Assembly: GCF_002165625.1 (NCBI RefSeq)
Contig: NZ_NGNS01000006.1
Location: 62,001 to 126,000 of the forward strand
Direction: 5' to 3'
Length of the DNA stretch: 64,000 nucleotides
Source of the DNA: Neiella marina
GTDB lineage: Bacteria; Pseudomonadota; Gammaproteobacteria; Enterobacterales; Neiellaceae
Part shown: positions 1 through 8,388 of the stretch, piece after piece
How positions within the stretch are numbered: position 1 is the first letter of the stretch
Layout: every line of letters starts with the position of its first letter
Program-made: the position numbers and the translations under genes
Notes under the pieces: generated by a model
The model's input: only the letters and a program-made list of their open reading frames with translations
Database searches by the model: none
Told to the model about the DNA's origin: nothing

Positions 1-138
1 TTGGTTCCGTGAAGAGACAAAAGGTAGAGCGCTGTAGCTAACAACTGATTCAATCAGCAACAGCGTCTAGGCAAACATCCGTGTAACCGCATACTTAAGG
101 GAAGCCCAGCTTAGAGCTAAGGTTCCCCCGAAAAATGG
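1..138. other. Window edge, no gene seen
   Basis: No coding region is supported here. The stretch near 101-134 can fold: a GGGAA/TTCCC outer stem encloses CTTAG-AG-CTAAG. It lies just beyond the stop of the minus-strand nucleoside transporter, so it could be that gene's 3' hairpin, but no U-tract follows it. It could equally belong to an element that starts outside the window. Confidence 0.3.
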
Positions 139-1377
139 CTAAAGCGCCAAGAACAAACCAGCCAAGGCTGCACTCATCAAATTAGACAGTGAGCCGGCCA
201 ATACCGCTCGCATTCCTAAGCGAGCAATATCATGACGGCGTGATGGCGCCATCGCGCCCAAACCGCCGATCAAAATAGCAATTGAAGAAAGATTAGCAAA
301 GCCACAAAGGGCAAAAGTAATAATGGCTTGGCTTTGCTCTGACAACTGCTCTTTAACACCAATGAAGTCGATGTAAGCAACGAACTCATTAACAATTAAT
401 TTTTGGCCAATAAAGGAGCCTGCCATAAAGGCCTCGTCCCAAGGTACGCCGATTAAAAACGCCAACGGCGCAAACAAATAGCCAAGGATTAGCTCCATGG
501 TCAGATCAGGCATACCAAAGTACCCGCCGACAAAGCCGAACAGGGTATTAATCAGCGCGATGAGGGCAATAAACGCCATCAGCATAGCACCGACATTCAG
601 CGCCAGCTTAAGACCAGAGGATGCGCCAGATGCCGCAGCATCAATGACATTAACGTGCTCTTTGGTTGCTGTTTCTGTCAGCGCCATCGAGTCCACTGGC
701 TTTTCGGTCTCCGGCATCATGATTTTGGCCATCAATAAGCCACCCGGAGCTGCCATAAAGCTGGCCGCAATCAGATATTTCAACTCAACGCCCAAGCTGG
801 CGTATCCACCCAATACGGTGCCAGCAACCGACGCTAAACCGCCAACCATAATGGCGAACAACTCAGACTGAGTCATGGTTGGAATGAATGGTTTTACCAC
901 CAAAGGAGCTTCAGCTTGGCCAATGAAAATATTGGCGGTGGCTGACATCGATTCGGGTCGACTGGTTTTCAGCACCTTTTGCAAACCGCCACCAATGACT
1001 CGAATCACCCATTGCATGATTCCGAGATAATAAAGCACCGCGATGAGCGACGAGAAAAACACAATAATCGGCAATGCACGCAAGGCGAAAACAAAGCCTC
1101 CGCCACCAAACAGCTCGTACATGGTGTCGCTGGTGAGGCCGCCAAACATAAAGGAAATACCAGCCTGAGCACTGTCGATGACGGCTTGAACACCGCCGCT
1201 TATGGTCGCTAGCACCAGTTGGCCAAACGGAACGTAAAGTACAAATGCGCCTAAGCTTGCTTGAATGGCCAATGCGCCACCGACGGTACGCCAGTTGATG
1301 GCGCTTCGATTGGTTGAGCAAGCAAAGGCAATCGCAAGTAAACAGACGATCCCTGCCAAACTGATAACAATTCCCAT
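139..1377 (-). CDS. Concentrative nucleoside transporter (CNT/NupC family)
   Basis: This is a predicted inner-membrane, cation-coupled nucleoside uptake permease of about 412 residues, close to the usual NupC length. The sequence is almost wholly hydrophobic segments. CNT family landmarks include the glycine-rich stretch GGLASVAGTVLGGY in the middle and CGFANLSS near the C terminus. An upstream in-frame TTG-type extension exists to 1437, but it would run into the terminator of the preceding gene. The ATG at 1377 has an AAGGAAA purine run upstream and begins directly with the first membrane segment (MGIVISLAG). The TonB-dependent receptor lies upstream on the same strand, so outer- and inner-membrane uptake steps may be paired, but a strong hairpin between them suggests separate transcripts. 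Exact nucleoside preference cannot be read from the sequence. Confidence 0.93.
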   Translation of the reverse strand: MGIVISLAGIVCLLAIAFACSTNRSAINWRTVGGALAIQASLGAFVLYVPFGQLVLATISGGVQAVIDSAQAGISFMFGGLTSDTMYELFGGGGFVFALRALPIIVFFSSLIAVLYYLGIMQWVIRVIGGGLQKVLKTSRPESMSATANIFIGQAEAPLVVKPFIPTMTQSELFAIMVGGLASVAGTVLGGYASLGVELKYLIAASFMAAPGGLLMAKIMMPETEKPVDSMALTETATKEHVNVIDAAASGASSGLKLALNVGAMLMAFIALIALINTLFGFVGGYFGMPDLTMELILGYLFAPLAFLIGVPWDEAFMAGSFIGQKLIVNEFVAYIDFIGVKEQLSEQSQAIITFALCGFANLSSIAILIGGLGAMAPSRRHDIARLGMRAVLAGSLSNLMSAALAGLFLAL

Positions 1378-1424
1378 AGTGCTCTGGTTTCCTTTTGATG
1401 ACTCCAATGAGCAATCAACTAAGT

Positions 1425-1469
1425 GATAACACAACAAAACTCCAGAGCTGTTTTAACAGCTCTGGAGTT
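1425..1469 (-). terminator. Rho-independent terminator of the TonB receptor gene
   Basis: A perfect 15-bp inverted repeat, with arms at 1438-1452 and 1455-1469, is followed on the minus strand by TTTTGTTGTG. It sits 23 bp after the stop of the minus-strand receptor gene and upstream of the nucleoside transporter start. Confidence 0.85.
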
Positions 1470-1491
1470 ACTTGGTGAATTCGGTCAAATC

Positions 1492-3801
1492 TTAGAAGAA
1501 ATTGACTTTGAATTCGGCGCCGATGAAGCGCTCTTCATTGACAATCGCAGCATTATTGGTGAAGTCAACAGCACCAATCGCTTGCTGTTCATCGGTCATG
1601 TTACGAACGAATACTGCGGCTTCATACTCGCGGCCATCGTCTTCCCACGCGTAACCACCACGGGCACCACCTTCGAGCAGTGATTCACCTTCGAACTCTT
1701 TTGCTTCATACAAGAAGAAGTTGATTTCACTGCGATAAGACCAATCGGTGTACAAGAACACTTCGCCATCACCGAGATCTTGCGACCAACGTGCGGTGAA
1801 GGTGTGAATCCACTCTGGTGCGTGTGGCAGGCTGTTGCCATCGATCAGGGCGCGACTGCTTCCATCAGGGTCAACAATTACAGGATCGGTTACCGTACAG
1901 TTGGCACAAACTGGCACCGACAAGCTGCTGTCTTTCAATTCAGTGTTGTTATAACTGGTTCCGAAAGTAACGAGCAAGTTATCCGTGACAATCAATTCGG
2001 CGTCAACTTCAAAACCATAACCTTGAGTCTCATCGGCATTGAGCAAACGAGCGGTATTGCTGTCACCACCGACGGAAGTCAACTGCTGGTCATCCATGGT
2101 GAAGTAGAACACCGCGGCATTCAAACGGCCTTGGCCATCAAGAATGTTTGCTTTGGTACCGGCCTCAAACGACAAAATGGTTTCCGAATCAGCAACCGAA
2201 ATACCATCATCAAAGGCGAACAAGTTACGACCCTGAATACTTGGTGCACGGAAGCTATCGGCGATACGGCCATAGAAGTTAACATCGTCGTTGTATTTAT
2301 ATGTGGCGCTCAGGTCCCAGCTGACATGAGTGTCACTAGGATTCACTTCACCGGTAACCTGATCTGGAGCTCCTAAAAACGCCAATGGGCTCTTGAAGCG
2401 CTCATTGCGATAATCTTTGTCATCATCGGAATAACGCAAGCCTGCAGTGACCGACAAACGTTCAGTGAAGTCATAATCGACCGAACCAAACACCGCCCAT
2501 GCCGTTGTCTCTTGCCATTGCTTAACGCGGCCCGTTAAGTCTCCCTCAGAAAACACCGGATCGTAGGAAATACTCTCGATCTCCAAGTCTTCATCGAAGT
2601 AGAACACACCGACTTGATAGTTAAGCGGGCCATTGAAGTTACTGGCCAAACGCAATTCTTGGGTCAGTTGATCGTGATCGGGGATGGCATCCGAAGTCTC
2701 TGAATCTAACGCGATGACGCCAGGTCCCATTGGAATATCGCAACATCCTGCAGCAAAGCTCGAACCATAGCCGCCGTCGACATCGGCACGTGAGAACAAC
2801 TCGGCTTTTTCAACACCACTGATCGAGGTAATCGTGTGATCACCCAAATCCCACTCAAGCTTGAGGTTATAGCCTTCGATCTCTACCTCTTGGGTCGCGC
2901 GGTCAGCAGAATCATGGAACACCTTGTCGCGCCCTTCCCAGCCTTCGCCACCGAGTTTATTACTGCCTTTCTTGATACCGTTGCCGTAGAAAGCCACCGG
3001 TTTGCCGTCAAGATCGCGCTTGTGGTAGTTCAGCAGTGCTGAGAAATCATCCGCTTCCCACAACAACTGCAAGCGGATAGCTTTGTCGGTGTAACCACCG
3101 AGGACGTCTTTCTTTTCAAAACCTGGGGCAATGGTATCGATGTAATCATCGCGGTCTTGATGCAATACCGAAACGCGAGCCGACAATGAGTCAGTCAAAC
3201 CGCCGCCCACTGCAGCGCGAATGTCGCTGGTGTTGTGGCTACCGTATGATGCCGAAGCGAATGCATCAAACGCCTGTGATGGCTTCACTGAATCAAATTT
3301 GACCAAGCCAGCAGGGGTGTTACGACCAAATAAAGTACCCTGTGGGCCACGCAAGGTTTCCACCCGCTCGACATCAAACACAGGGAAGCCTTTCAGAATT
3401 GGGTTTTCTTGGACGATATCGTCAACAACTAGTGATACCGGCTGGGATGCATTCAAGTCGAAATCTGAATTACCCAAACCACGCATGTAGAACCGTGGGA
3501 AGGTTCGACCAAACGACGATTCAACGGTCAAGCTTGGTGTCCGGGCATTCAAAAAACGAATATCCATCGCCGCAGAGCTTAGTGTTTCCAGAGCTTCACC
3601 TTGCAGGGCCGTGATCGCTACCGGTACTTCCTGAGCATTTTCAACGCGTTTACGAGCCGTCACCTGAATGACTTCGAGTTTGCTGTTGTCGGCTTCTTGC
3701 TGTTGTTGCTCTTCAGCACTGGCTTGAAAAGCAACCGTAGAAGTTGTCGCGGCAAAAGCTAACTGAACGGCAATAGCAATCGCACTATGGTTAGTAAACA
3801 T
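1492..3801 (-). CDS. TonB-dependent receptor
   Basis: This is an outer-membrane active-transport receptor of about 769 residues. The N terminus is a signal peptide (hydrophobic run then AFQASA), followed by a TonB-box-like stretch (LEVIQVTARKR). The plug domain (roughly residues 55-170) contains the typical VERVETLRGPQGTLFGRN motif. The rest is a beta-barrel ending in a C-terminal phenylalanine (FKVNFF), as expected for BAM-assembled barrels. The open frame can be extended six codons to a TTG at 3819, but the ATG at 3801 has a GAGAGAA purine run at proper distance and is preferred. It is adjacent to a nucleoside permease, which suggests but does not prove a nucleoside or nucleobase-type ligand. 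Confidence 0.93.
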   Translation of the reverse strand: MFTNHSAIAIAVQLAFAATTSTVAFQASAEEQQQQEADNSKLEVIQVTARKRVENAQEVPVAITALQGEALETLSSAAMDIRFLNARTPSLTVESSFGRTFPRFYMRGLGNSDFDLNASQPVSLVVDDIVQENPILKGFPVFDVERVETLRGPQGTLFGRNTPAGLVKFDSVKPSQAFDAFASASYGSHNTSDIRAAVGGGLTDSLSARVSVLHQDRDDYIDTIAPGFEKKDVLGGYTDKAIRLQLLWEADDFSALLNYHKRDLDGKPVAFYGNGIKKGSNKLGGEGWEGRDKVFHDSADRATQEVEIEGYNLKLEWDLGDHTITSISGVEKAELFSRADVDGGYGSSFAAGCCDIPMGPGVIALDSETSDAIPDHDQLTQELRLASNFNGPLNYQVGVFYFDEDLEIESISYDPVFSEGDLTGRVKQWQETTAWAVFGSVDYDFTERLSVTAGLRYSDDDKDYRNERFKSPLAFLGAPDQVTGEVNPSDTHVSWDLSATYKYNDDVNFYGRIADSFRAPSIQGRNLFAFDDGISVADSETILSFEAGTKANILDGQGRLNAAVFYFTMDDQQLTSVGGDSNTARLLNADETQGYGFEVDAELIVTDNLLVTFGTSYNNTELKDSSLSVPVCANCTVTDPVIVDPDGSSRALIDGNSLPHAPEWIHTFTARWSQDLGDGEVFLYTDWSYRSEINFFLYEAKEFEGESLLEGGARGGYAWEDDGREYEAAVFVRNMTDEQQAIGAVDFTNNAAIVNEERFIGAEFKVNFF

Positions 3802-4151
3802 TTGGAGTAGTTCTCTCAATTGGTAGTTATGTTGTTAGGAGGGCTGCACTGTCAGCAACGCTCCAATGTCGCCAGGGTTTTCGGGAACCCTTTGTTGTAT
3901 TTATTAGTCGAGCAAAAAAACCTTTCGCTAATTCGTTCCAGCTAATCCATTAGCATGGTCAAACTTAACCCATTCGCCTCGATGTTACGAATAGATTAAT
4001 TTTTCACGGCGAATATATAGGTGGAGTGATGCTTGTAGCAATATTGATGCAATCTTGTGCAGCCGCTTGGCTGTTAAGTAAATGTGACAGTGATCACCAT
4101 GTTGTAGCCAAGTCAATGACTTGTCGATGGTCAGCCGAGAGAGGAAGGCGA
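3802..4151. other. Intergenic region between TonB receptor and Lrp-type regulator
   Basis: About 350 bp separate two minus-strand genes. It must hold the receptor's promoter. A small hairpin (AGGGTT at 3874-3879, AACCCT at 3886-3891) lies in the probable 5' leader of the receptor mRNA. I see no convincing coding sequence; the short plus-strand frame beginning at 4026 has no protein-like character. Confidence 0.5.
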
Positions 4152-4667
4152 CTAATCATCACCGGAGTCTGGGCCATCCAGCCATTTCAAGTGGGCCAAC
4201 GGGTAGCCCAGAAACCATTTCGCGCGGTCCATAACTAACCGGGTACGGATGTGTTTGATGTGCAGAGCAGGATTTTCACTTAGGGCATCGCAGGTTTCAT
4301 TGAGTTTCTTAACGCTGGAAAAGCAACTTAGCGAGATAAAATCGACATCACCACTGACTTGCATGCAATCCATTATTTCCGGTATTTCACCCACTGCTGC
4401 GGCAAAATCACGACAAACCTGAGCCGTATTGCGATCGAGGGTGAATTCAAGATAGGCCAACACGTGCTCACACATCTGCTCTAAGTTGATGTCAGCGTGA
4501 AAGGTTCTGAAATAGCCAGCTTCTTTCAGCGCCTTTACGCGTTGAAAACAGGCGCTGGGCGATAAGTTGACCTTCTCTGCCAACTCGTTGTTGGTCAAAT
4601 CGGCCTGCAAATGCAATGTAGCTAGGATCTTCTTGTTATAGGCATCGAGCTTGATGTTTTTCTTCAT
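4152..4667 (-). CDS. Lrp/AsnC family transcriptional regulator
   Basis: A 171-residue DNA-binding regulator. An N-terminal AsnC-type helix-turn-helix (about residues 5-60: LDAYNKKILATLHLQADLTNNELAEKVNLSPSA region) is followed by a ligand-sensing RAM/ACT-like domain, containing the characteristic GEIPEIMDCMQVSGDVDF stretch at about 90-110. Family members respond to amino acids or related small molecules. It is divergently transcribed from the TonB receptor/NCS1/DUF917 series at 4864 onward, with a 196-bp shared control region, so that series is its most likely target. The C terminus (about residues 145-171) runs slightly longer than in minimal Lrp proteins. The ATG at 4667 has an AAGAAACC purine run upstream. 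Confidence 0.93.
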   Translation of the reverse strand: MKKNIKLDAYNKKILATLHLQADLTNNELAEKVNLSPSACFQRVKALKEAGYFRTFHADINLEQMCEHVLAYLEFTLDRNTAQVCRDFAAAVGEIPEIMDCMQVSGDVDFISLSCFSSVKKLNETCDALSENPALHIKHIRTRLVMDRAKWFLGYPLAHLKWLDGPDSGDD

Positions 4668-4710
4668 GGTTTCTTTTCGCTAGCCGGACTGAAATAAAAT
4701 TTTGTCGAGC

Positions 4711-4727
4711 TTGTGCTAAAGGCACAA
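4711..4727. promoter_or_regulatory. Inverted repeat in the Lrp/receptor divergent control region
   Basis: TTGTGC-TAAAG-GCACAA forms a 6-bp inverted repeat in the AT-rich region between the divergent Lrp-type regulator and the TonB receptor. It may be a regulator site; this is inferred from symmetry and location only. Confidence 0.35.
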
Positions 4728-4800
4728 ATTTTCTTTTCCCAGCTTTGTGAATTTAAGAATATTTTTTTGTGACATAAATCCACAATGAGGATAACCAAAC

Positions 4801-4850
4801 TTCAACTCATTGATCGAGTTGAACATCACTTTATCCGCCACTTTATCCGA
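4801..4850. promoter_or_regulatory. Inverted repeat plus tandem 12-mer before TonB receptor
   Basis: TTCAACTC-N7-GAGTTGAA (4801-4823) is a perfect 8-bp inverted repeat. It is followed at once by two head-to-tail 12-nt units, CACTTTATCCGC and CACTTTATCCGA (4827-4850). The ribosome binding site AAGGAG and the ATG at 4864 come next. The block is in the probable 5' leader of the receptor mRNA and could be a regulator operator or an RNA hairpin. Confidence 0.4.
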
Positions 4851-4863
4851 CAAGGAGTAGGGA

Positions 4864-7020
4864 ATGAAGACCAATTTTTCTAGCTATTTTGCTCAATCTA
4901 GCATTGCATTAGCCGTGGGTGTGTCCTTGTCATTGCCTGCTCTGGCCGAACAACAAGCGGCTCTTTCAGGCGCTGATGTCGAAGTCGAGCGGATTACGGT
5001 TTCAGCTAGGGGGCGCACTGAAACACTGCAAAGCGTGCCAGATTCCGTCACTGTATTTGATGCCGACTTTATCGAAAACGCCCGCATCAATAACTTCCGT
5101 GACTTTGCCAATTTGACGCCCAATTTAAGTGCCCTAGACAATTTCCGGCCGGGGTTAGCTCGCGTCACTGTCCGTGGTTTGATTACTCCTCAGGTGGGCG
5201 ATCCGCCGCTTGCATTTGTTGTCGATGGCGTGACCGCACCCGACCTGGAGTTCATTAATCAGGAGCTCGTTGATATTGACCGCATTGAAGTGATGCGTGG
5301 CGCTCAAGGAGCGCTTTATGGTCGCGGCGCAATTGGTGGCGCGGTGATCGTGACCACTCAGCATCCAACAGAAGAGCTCGAAGGTAAGTTAAAAGGTGCG
5401 ATTGGCAATGGCAACAGCTATGAATTAAACGGAGTAATCTCCGGTTCTCTAAACCAAGCCGATACTGCTTTTTTCCGCATTGGCGGTTACACCAAGAACT
5501 CCGACGGCCTTATCGACAATGAGTTCCTTGATGAAGAAGCCGACCACTTGGATGAACAATCGGCATTCGCGCAACTGCAATTCGATTTGTTTGAAGATAC
5601 CAGTTTGGCATTGCGTGGCCGCTACACCACCAGCGAAGCAGGCTTTGCTTACTATCAGGGCGTCACCGAAGCGAGTAAAGAAGACTTTGATATCGATACC
5701 TCTCAGAACATTCGCAACCTCGACGAGCGTGATGTTTATGAACTGAGCGCCAAGCTCAGCCAAGATTATGAGTTAGGCACCCTTGATCTGATTGCCGCCT
5801 ATAGCAAGTCGGAAAATGAGCATTTCTACGATGGCGATTACTCTGCTGATCCGACTTATGAAGAAGACGATGATGGCTATATTCTCCGAGCTCCTTTTGG
5901 CACCGAGGGCCTGTTCGATGTTGAAGCAACAACCTTTGAAGCGCGCTTTACATCATTCAACGATGGCGCGCTGCGCTGGGCTGTGTCGGCTTTTTATCAG
6001 GACAAGGAGCGCGACAATACCATCAACTTCTTTGATGACCTATTAGGTGACGTGCCGCTGAAACGTGATGATTTCACTGATGAGCTGATATATCTCACCA
6101 TCGCCGACAACAACAGTTCCGAAGCTTGGGCTGTGGCGGGACAACTAAACTATGACCTGACGGACCAATTGGAGCTGACCGCGGCATTGCGTTACGACCA
6201 TGATGCCCGAGAGTCTTATGATCCGAACTTTAAGGACGATACCTTCGCTGACAAAGATTTTAGTCAGTGGCAACCGAAAGTGTCGGTGGCCTATCAATAC
6301 AATGATGACCTGTTGCTATACACCGGATACTCCAAAGGTTTCCGCAGCGGTGGTTTCAACGAGCCTGCCGAAGGTATTAGCCGAGTGTTTGATAAGGAAG
6401 TTTCCGATAGCTATGAGGCCGGATTTAAATCGACTTGGTTGGATAACCGTCTAGTAGTCAATGGCGCGGTCTTTGCGATTGATCAGACCGATGCCCAAAT
6501 TACTCAATTTAATGTCGATACCTTCACCCTTGAGAACCTTGCTATCGACGATGTAGAAACTCAAGGCTTGGAATTAGAAGTTGCTTTGCAAGCAACTGAT
6601 AATCTTGATTTGCGTTTTTCTGCCGGTATCGTTGATTCAGAAATCAAGGCATTCGATGAGCGACCAGAGCTAGAAGGTGAATCGCAGGTTTGGGTTCCAG
6701 AATACAACTACTCCATTTCTGCCAACCATGAGTATGAACTAACTTCTGAGTGGTCATTGATCTCGCGCGCAGATGTGCAAGTGGAAGGTCCTAAGTACTA
6801 CGACATCGAGATGCCCGACGTGGAATCGTCGACCTACACCTTTGTCAATGCTGGGTTTGGCGTCCGTTCAGACGATTGGCTAGTGCAGGTGTTTGTCGAT
6901 AACCTGACCGACGAACGTGGTATTGAAGACATCTTCTTGTTTGCTGACGGCGTCACTGAGCTTGCCCGGCAACCAAATAAACCGCGCAGCTATGGCGTTG
7001 AAGTGAGTTACCGCTTCTAA
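4864..7020 (+). CDS. TonB-dependent receptor
   Basis: An outer-membrane receptor of 718 residues, with a cleavable signal peptide ending near SLPALAEQ. A TonB-box-like segment (VERITVSARGR) follows, then a plug domain (about 50-165) with the IDRIEVMRGAQGALYGRGA motif and a barrel ending GVEVSYRF. The start is well defined: AAGGAG lies 6 nt before the ATG. The barrel loops are strongly acidic. It is the first gene of a same-strand series with an NCS1 permease (56 bp downstream) and a DUF917 protein. Its cargo is therefore probably a small nitrogen heterocycle (nucleobase, hydantoin or thiohydantoin type), which is inference from context. The divergent Lrp-type gene is the likely regulator. Confidence 0.93.
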   Translation: MKTNFSSYFAQSSIALAVGVSLSLPALAEQQAALSGADVEVERITVSARGRTETLQSVPDSVTVFDADFIENARINNFRDFANLTPNLSALDNFRPGLARVTVRGLITPQVGDPPLAFVVDGVTAPDLEFINQELVDIDRIEVMRGAQGALYGRGAIGGAVIVTTQHPTEELEGKLKGAIGNGNSYELNGVISGSLNQADTAFFRIGGYTKNSDGLIDNEFLDEEADHLDEQSAFAQLQFDLFEDTSLALRGRYTTSEAGFAYYQGVTEASKEDFDIDTSQNIRNLDERDVYELSAKLSQDYELGTLDLIAAYSKSENEHFYDGDYSADPTYEEDDDGYILRAPFGTEGLFDVEATTFEARFTSFNDGALRWAVSAFYQDKERDNTINFFDDLLGDVPLKRDDFTDELIYLTIADNNSSEAWAVAGQLNYDLTDQLELTAALRYDHDARESYDPNFKDDTFADKDFSQWQPKVSVAYQYNDDLLLYTGYSKGFRSGGFNEPAEGISRVFDKEVSDSYEAGFKSTWLDNRLVVNGAVFAIDQTDAQITQFNVDTFTLENLAIDDVETQGLELEVALQATDNLDLRFSAGIVDSEIKAFDERPELEGESQVWVPEYNYSISANHEYELTSEWSLISRADVQVEGPKYYDIEMPDVESSTYTFVNAGFGVRSDDWLVQVFVDNLTDERGIEDIFLFADGVTELARQPNKPRSYGVEVSYRF

Positions 7021-7076
7021 CAACTTCGAGACTATCAGCCAACGCCAAACAACGAATCACTGACAGGTTGTAACTA

Positions 7077-8381
7077 TTGAAAAGCCAAGATAACAAAGCG
7101 CTGGATCAGATGTTTGAGGATTACGCCACCACGCCCGTGCCGCAACATAAAACGGTCGGTGGTATAGGTATCGGCATGATCAATGGTGGCTTAGCATTCG
7201 CGGTGCCTGGACTAATTACCGGACTAGAACTGGGCACAGCACTTGGCTTTGAACAGAGTTTGTATGCATTCCTACTAGGCGGATTGATCTTATCAGTACT
7301 CGGCACAGTGACGGGACTGGTGGGTATGCACAATCGCTTTGCTTCCTGTATGACCATGAAGTTTGTGTTCGGCAGCTTCGGAGCCAACTTGATCAGCCTG
7401 CTGTTTGTCGTAGCGCTGCTGGGTTGGTATGGCGTCAATATTGATTTATTCAGCGACGTTGCTCAGCAACTAAGTGTTAAGTTGTTTGGTAGCGCGCCTT
7501 CGATTCTGGCGTTGGAAATTGCCCTTGGCATCATCATCACCTTGACCACGATCTGGGGATTTAAGCTCATCGAGCGGGTATCAACTTTGTTCGTACCGCT
7601 GCTGGCTCTGATCTTGGTGTATTTGCTGATGCAGAGTGTTAACTACCAATCGACAACTACCGACCCCACGGTTGCAACAGCGAGCATAGGATTTGGTGAA
7701 GCGGTATCTGTGGTGGTTGGCAGCTTTATCGTCAGTGTCGTATTAATGCCGGACTTCACCCGTTTTGCTCGCACTTCGAGCGATACCGCAATCTCGTCAT
7801 TTCTGCCTTTTTTGGGCTTGAGCAGCTTTGTTTACATCGTCTCGGCATTCGCTGGCTTGGTGGTGCATGACGACGATGTATTGCAGGTCATGTTGATGCT
7901 GGGCCTTGGTGGCGTCGCATTTTTCTTACTGATTGTGTCGAGCTGGGTGACCAATGTGGTTAATTTGTATAGTGCTGCACTGGGCCTGAATGCGATGTTC
8001 ACCCGCTGGAAAGAGTGGAAAATCATTGCTGTTGCAGGCGTGCTCGGTACTATCTTTGCTTCTTTCAACTTACTCGATCGATTTACTGACTTCTTGTTTG
8101 GCTTATCGGTGGTATTTACACCTGTTGCAGCTATCTACGTCGTGGATTTCTTCCTGATCCGATGCAAACGCCACTATCAGCTCGCAGAGCTATCCGAAAC
8201 TCGCGCCATCAACTTGGCCGCTCTATTTGCCTGGGTCCTGGCCATCACTGCTGCGTTGCTATCCAATCACGGTTACATCAGCGTTACCGGCATTGAAGCC
8301 TGTGATGCGCTATTAGTGACTGTGCCGGCCTATTGGCTGTTGCGCGCTTATCTTTTCAAACCTGCTCAATCATTTCAGTGA
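7077..8381 (+). CDS. NCS1 family nucleobase/cytosine-type permease
   Basis: An inner-membrane symporter of about 434 residues with roughly twelve hydrophobic segments, resembling cytosine permease CodB and related purine/hydantoin transporters. The N-terminal DYATTPVPQHKT is the typical pre-TM1 sequence (compare the VPQ of CodB). The frame opens at a TTG (7077) preceded by an AGG at 9-nt spacing; the next in-frame ATG is at 7110, so the start is uncertain by 11 codons. It sits between the TonB receptor and the DUF917 gene, whose ribosome binding site overlaps this gene's stop codon, so the two are co-transcribed. Substrate is not determinable; the partner enzyme points to a cyclic ureide or thiohydantoin. 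Confidence 0.88.
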   Translation: MKSQDNKALDQMFEDYATTPVPQHKTVGGIGIGMINGGLAFAVPGLITGLELGTALGFEQSLYAFLLGGLILSVLGTVTGLVGMHNRFASCMTMKFVFGSFGANLISLLFVVALLGWYGVNIDLFSDVAQQLSVKLFGSAPSILALEIALGIIITLTTIWGFKLIERVSTLFVPLLALILVYLLMQSVNYQSTTTDPTVATASIGFGEAVSVVVGSFIVSVVLMPDFTRFARTSSDTAISSFLPFLGLSSFVYIVSAFAGLVVHDDDVLQVMLMLGLGGVAFFLLIVSSWVTNVVNLYSAALGLNAMFTRWKEWKIIAVAGVLGTIFASFNLLDRFTDFLFGLSVVFTPVAAIYVVDFFLIRCKRHYQLAELSETRAINLAALFAWVLAITAALLSNHGYISVTGIEACDALLVTVPAYWLLRAYLFKPAQSFQ

Positions 8382-8388
8382 GGTAACT

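Noticed and set aside
1780-2376. Long plus-strand frame (198 codons) inside the first TonB receptor
   Set aside because: It lies antisense to a clear receptor gene, has no ribosome site or known family pattern, and reflects codon bias of the real gene.
3930-3956. Third copy of the 80-nt repeat near the first TonB receptor
   Set aside because: Only a short TTCGTTCCAG core is shared with the repeat; the rest does not match.
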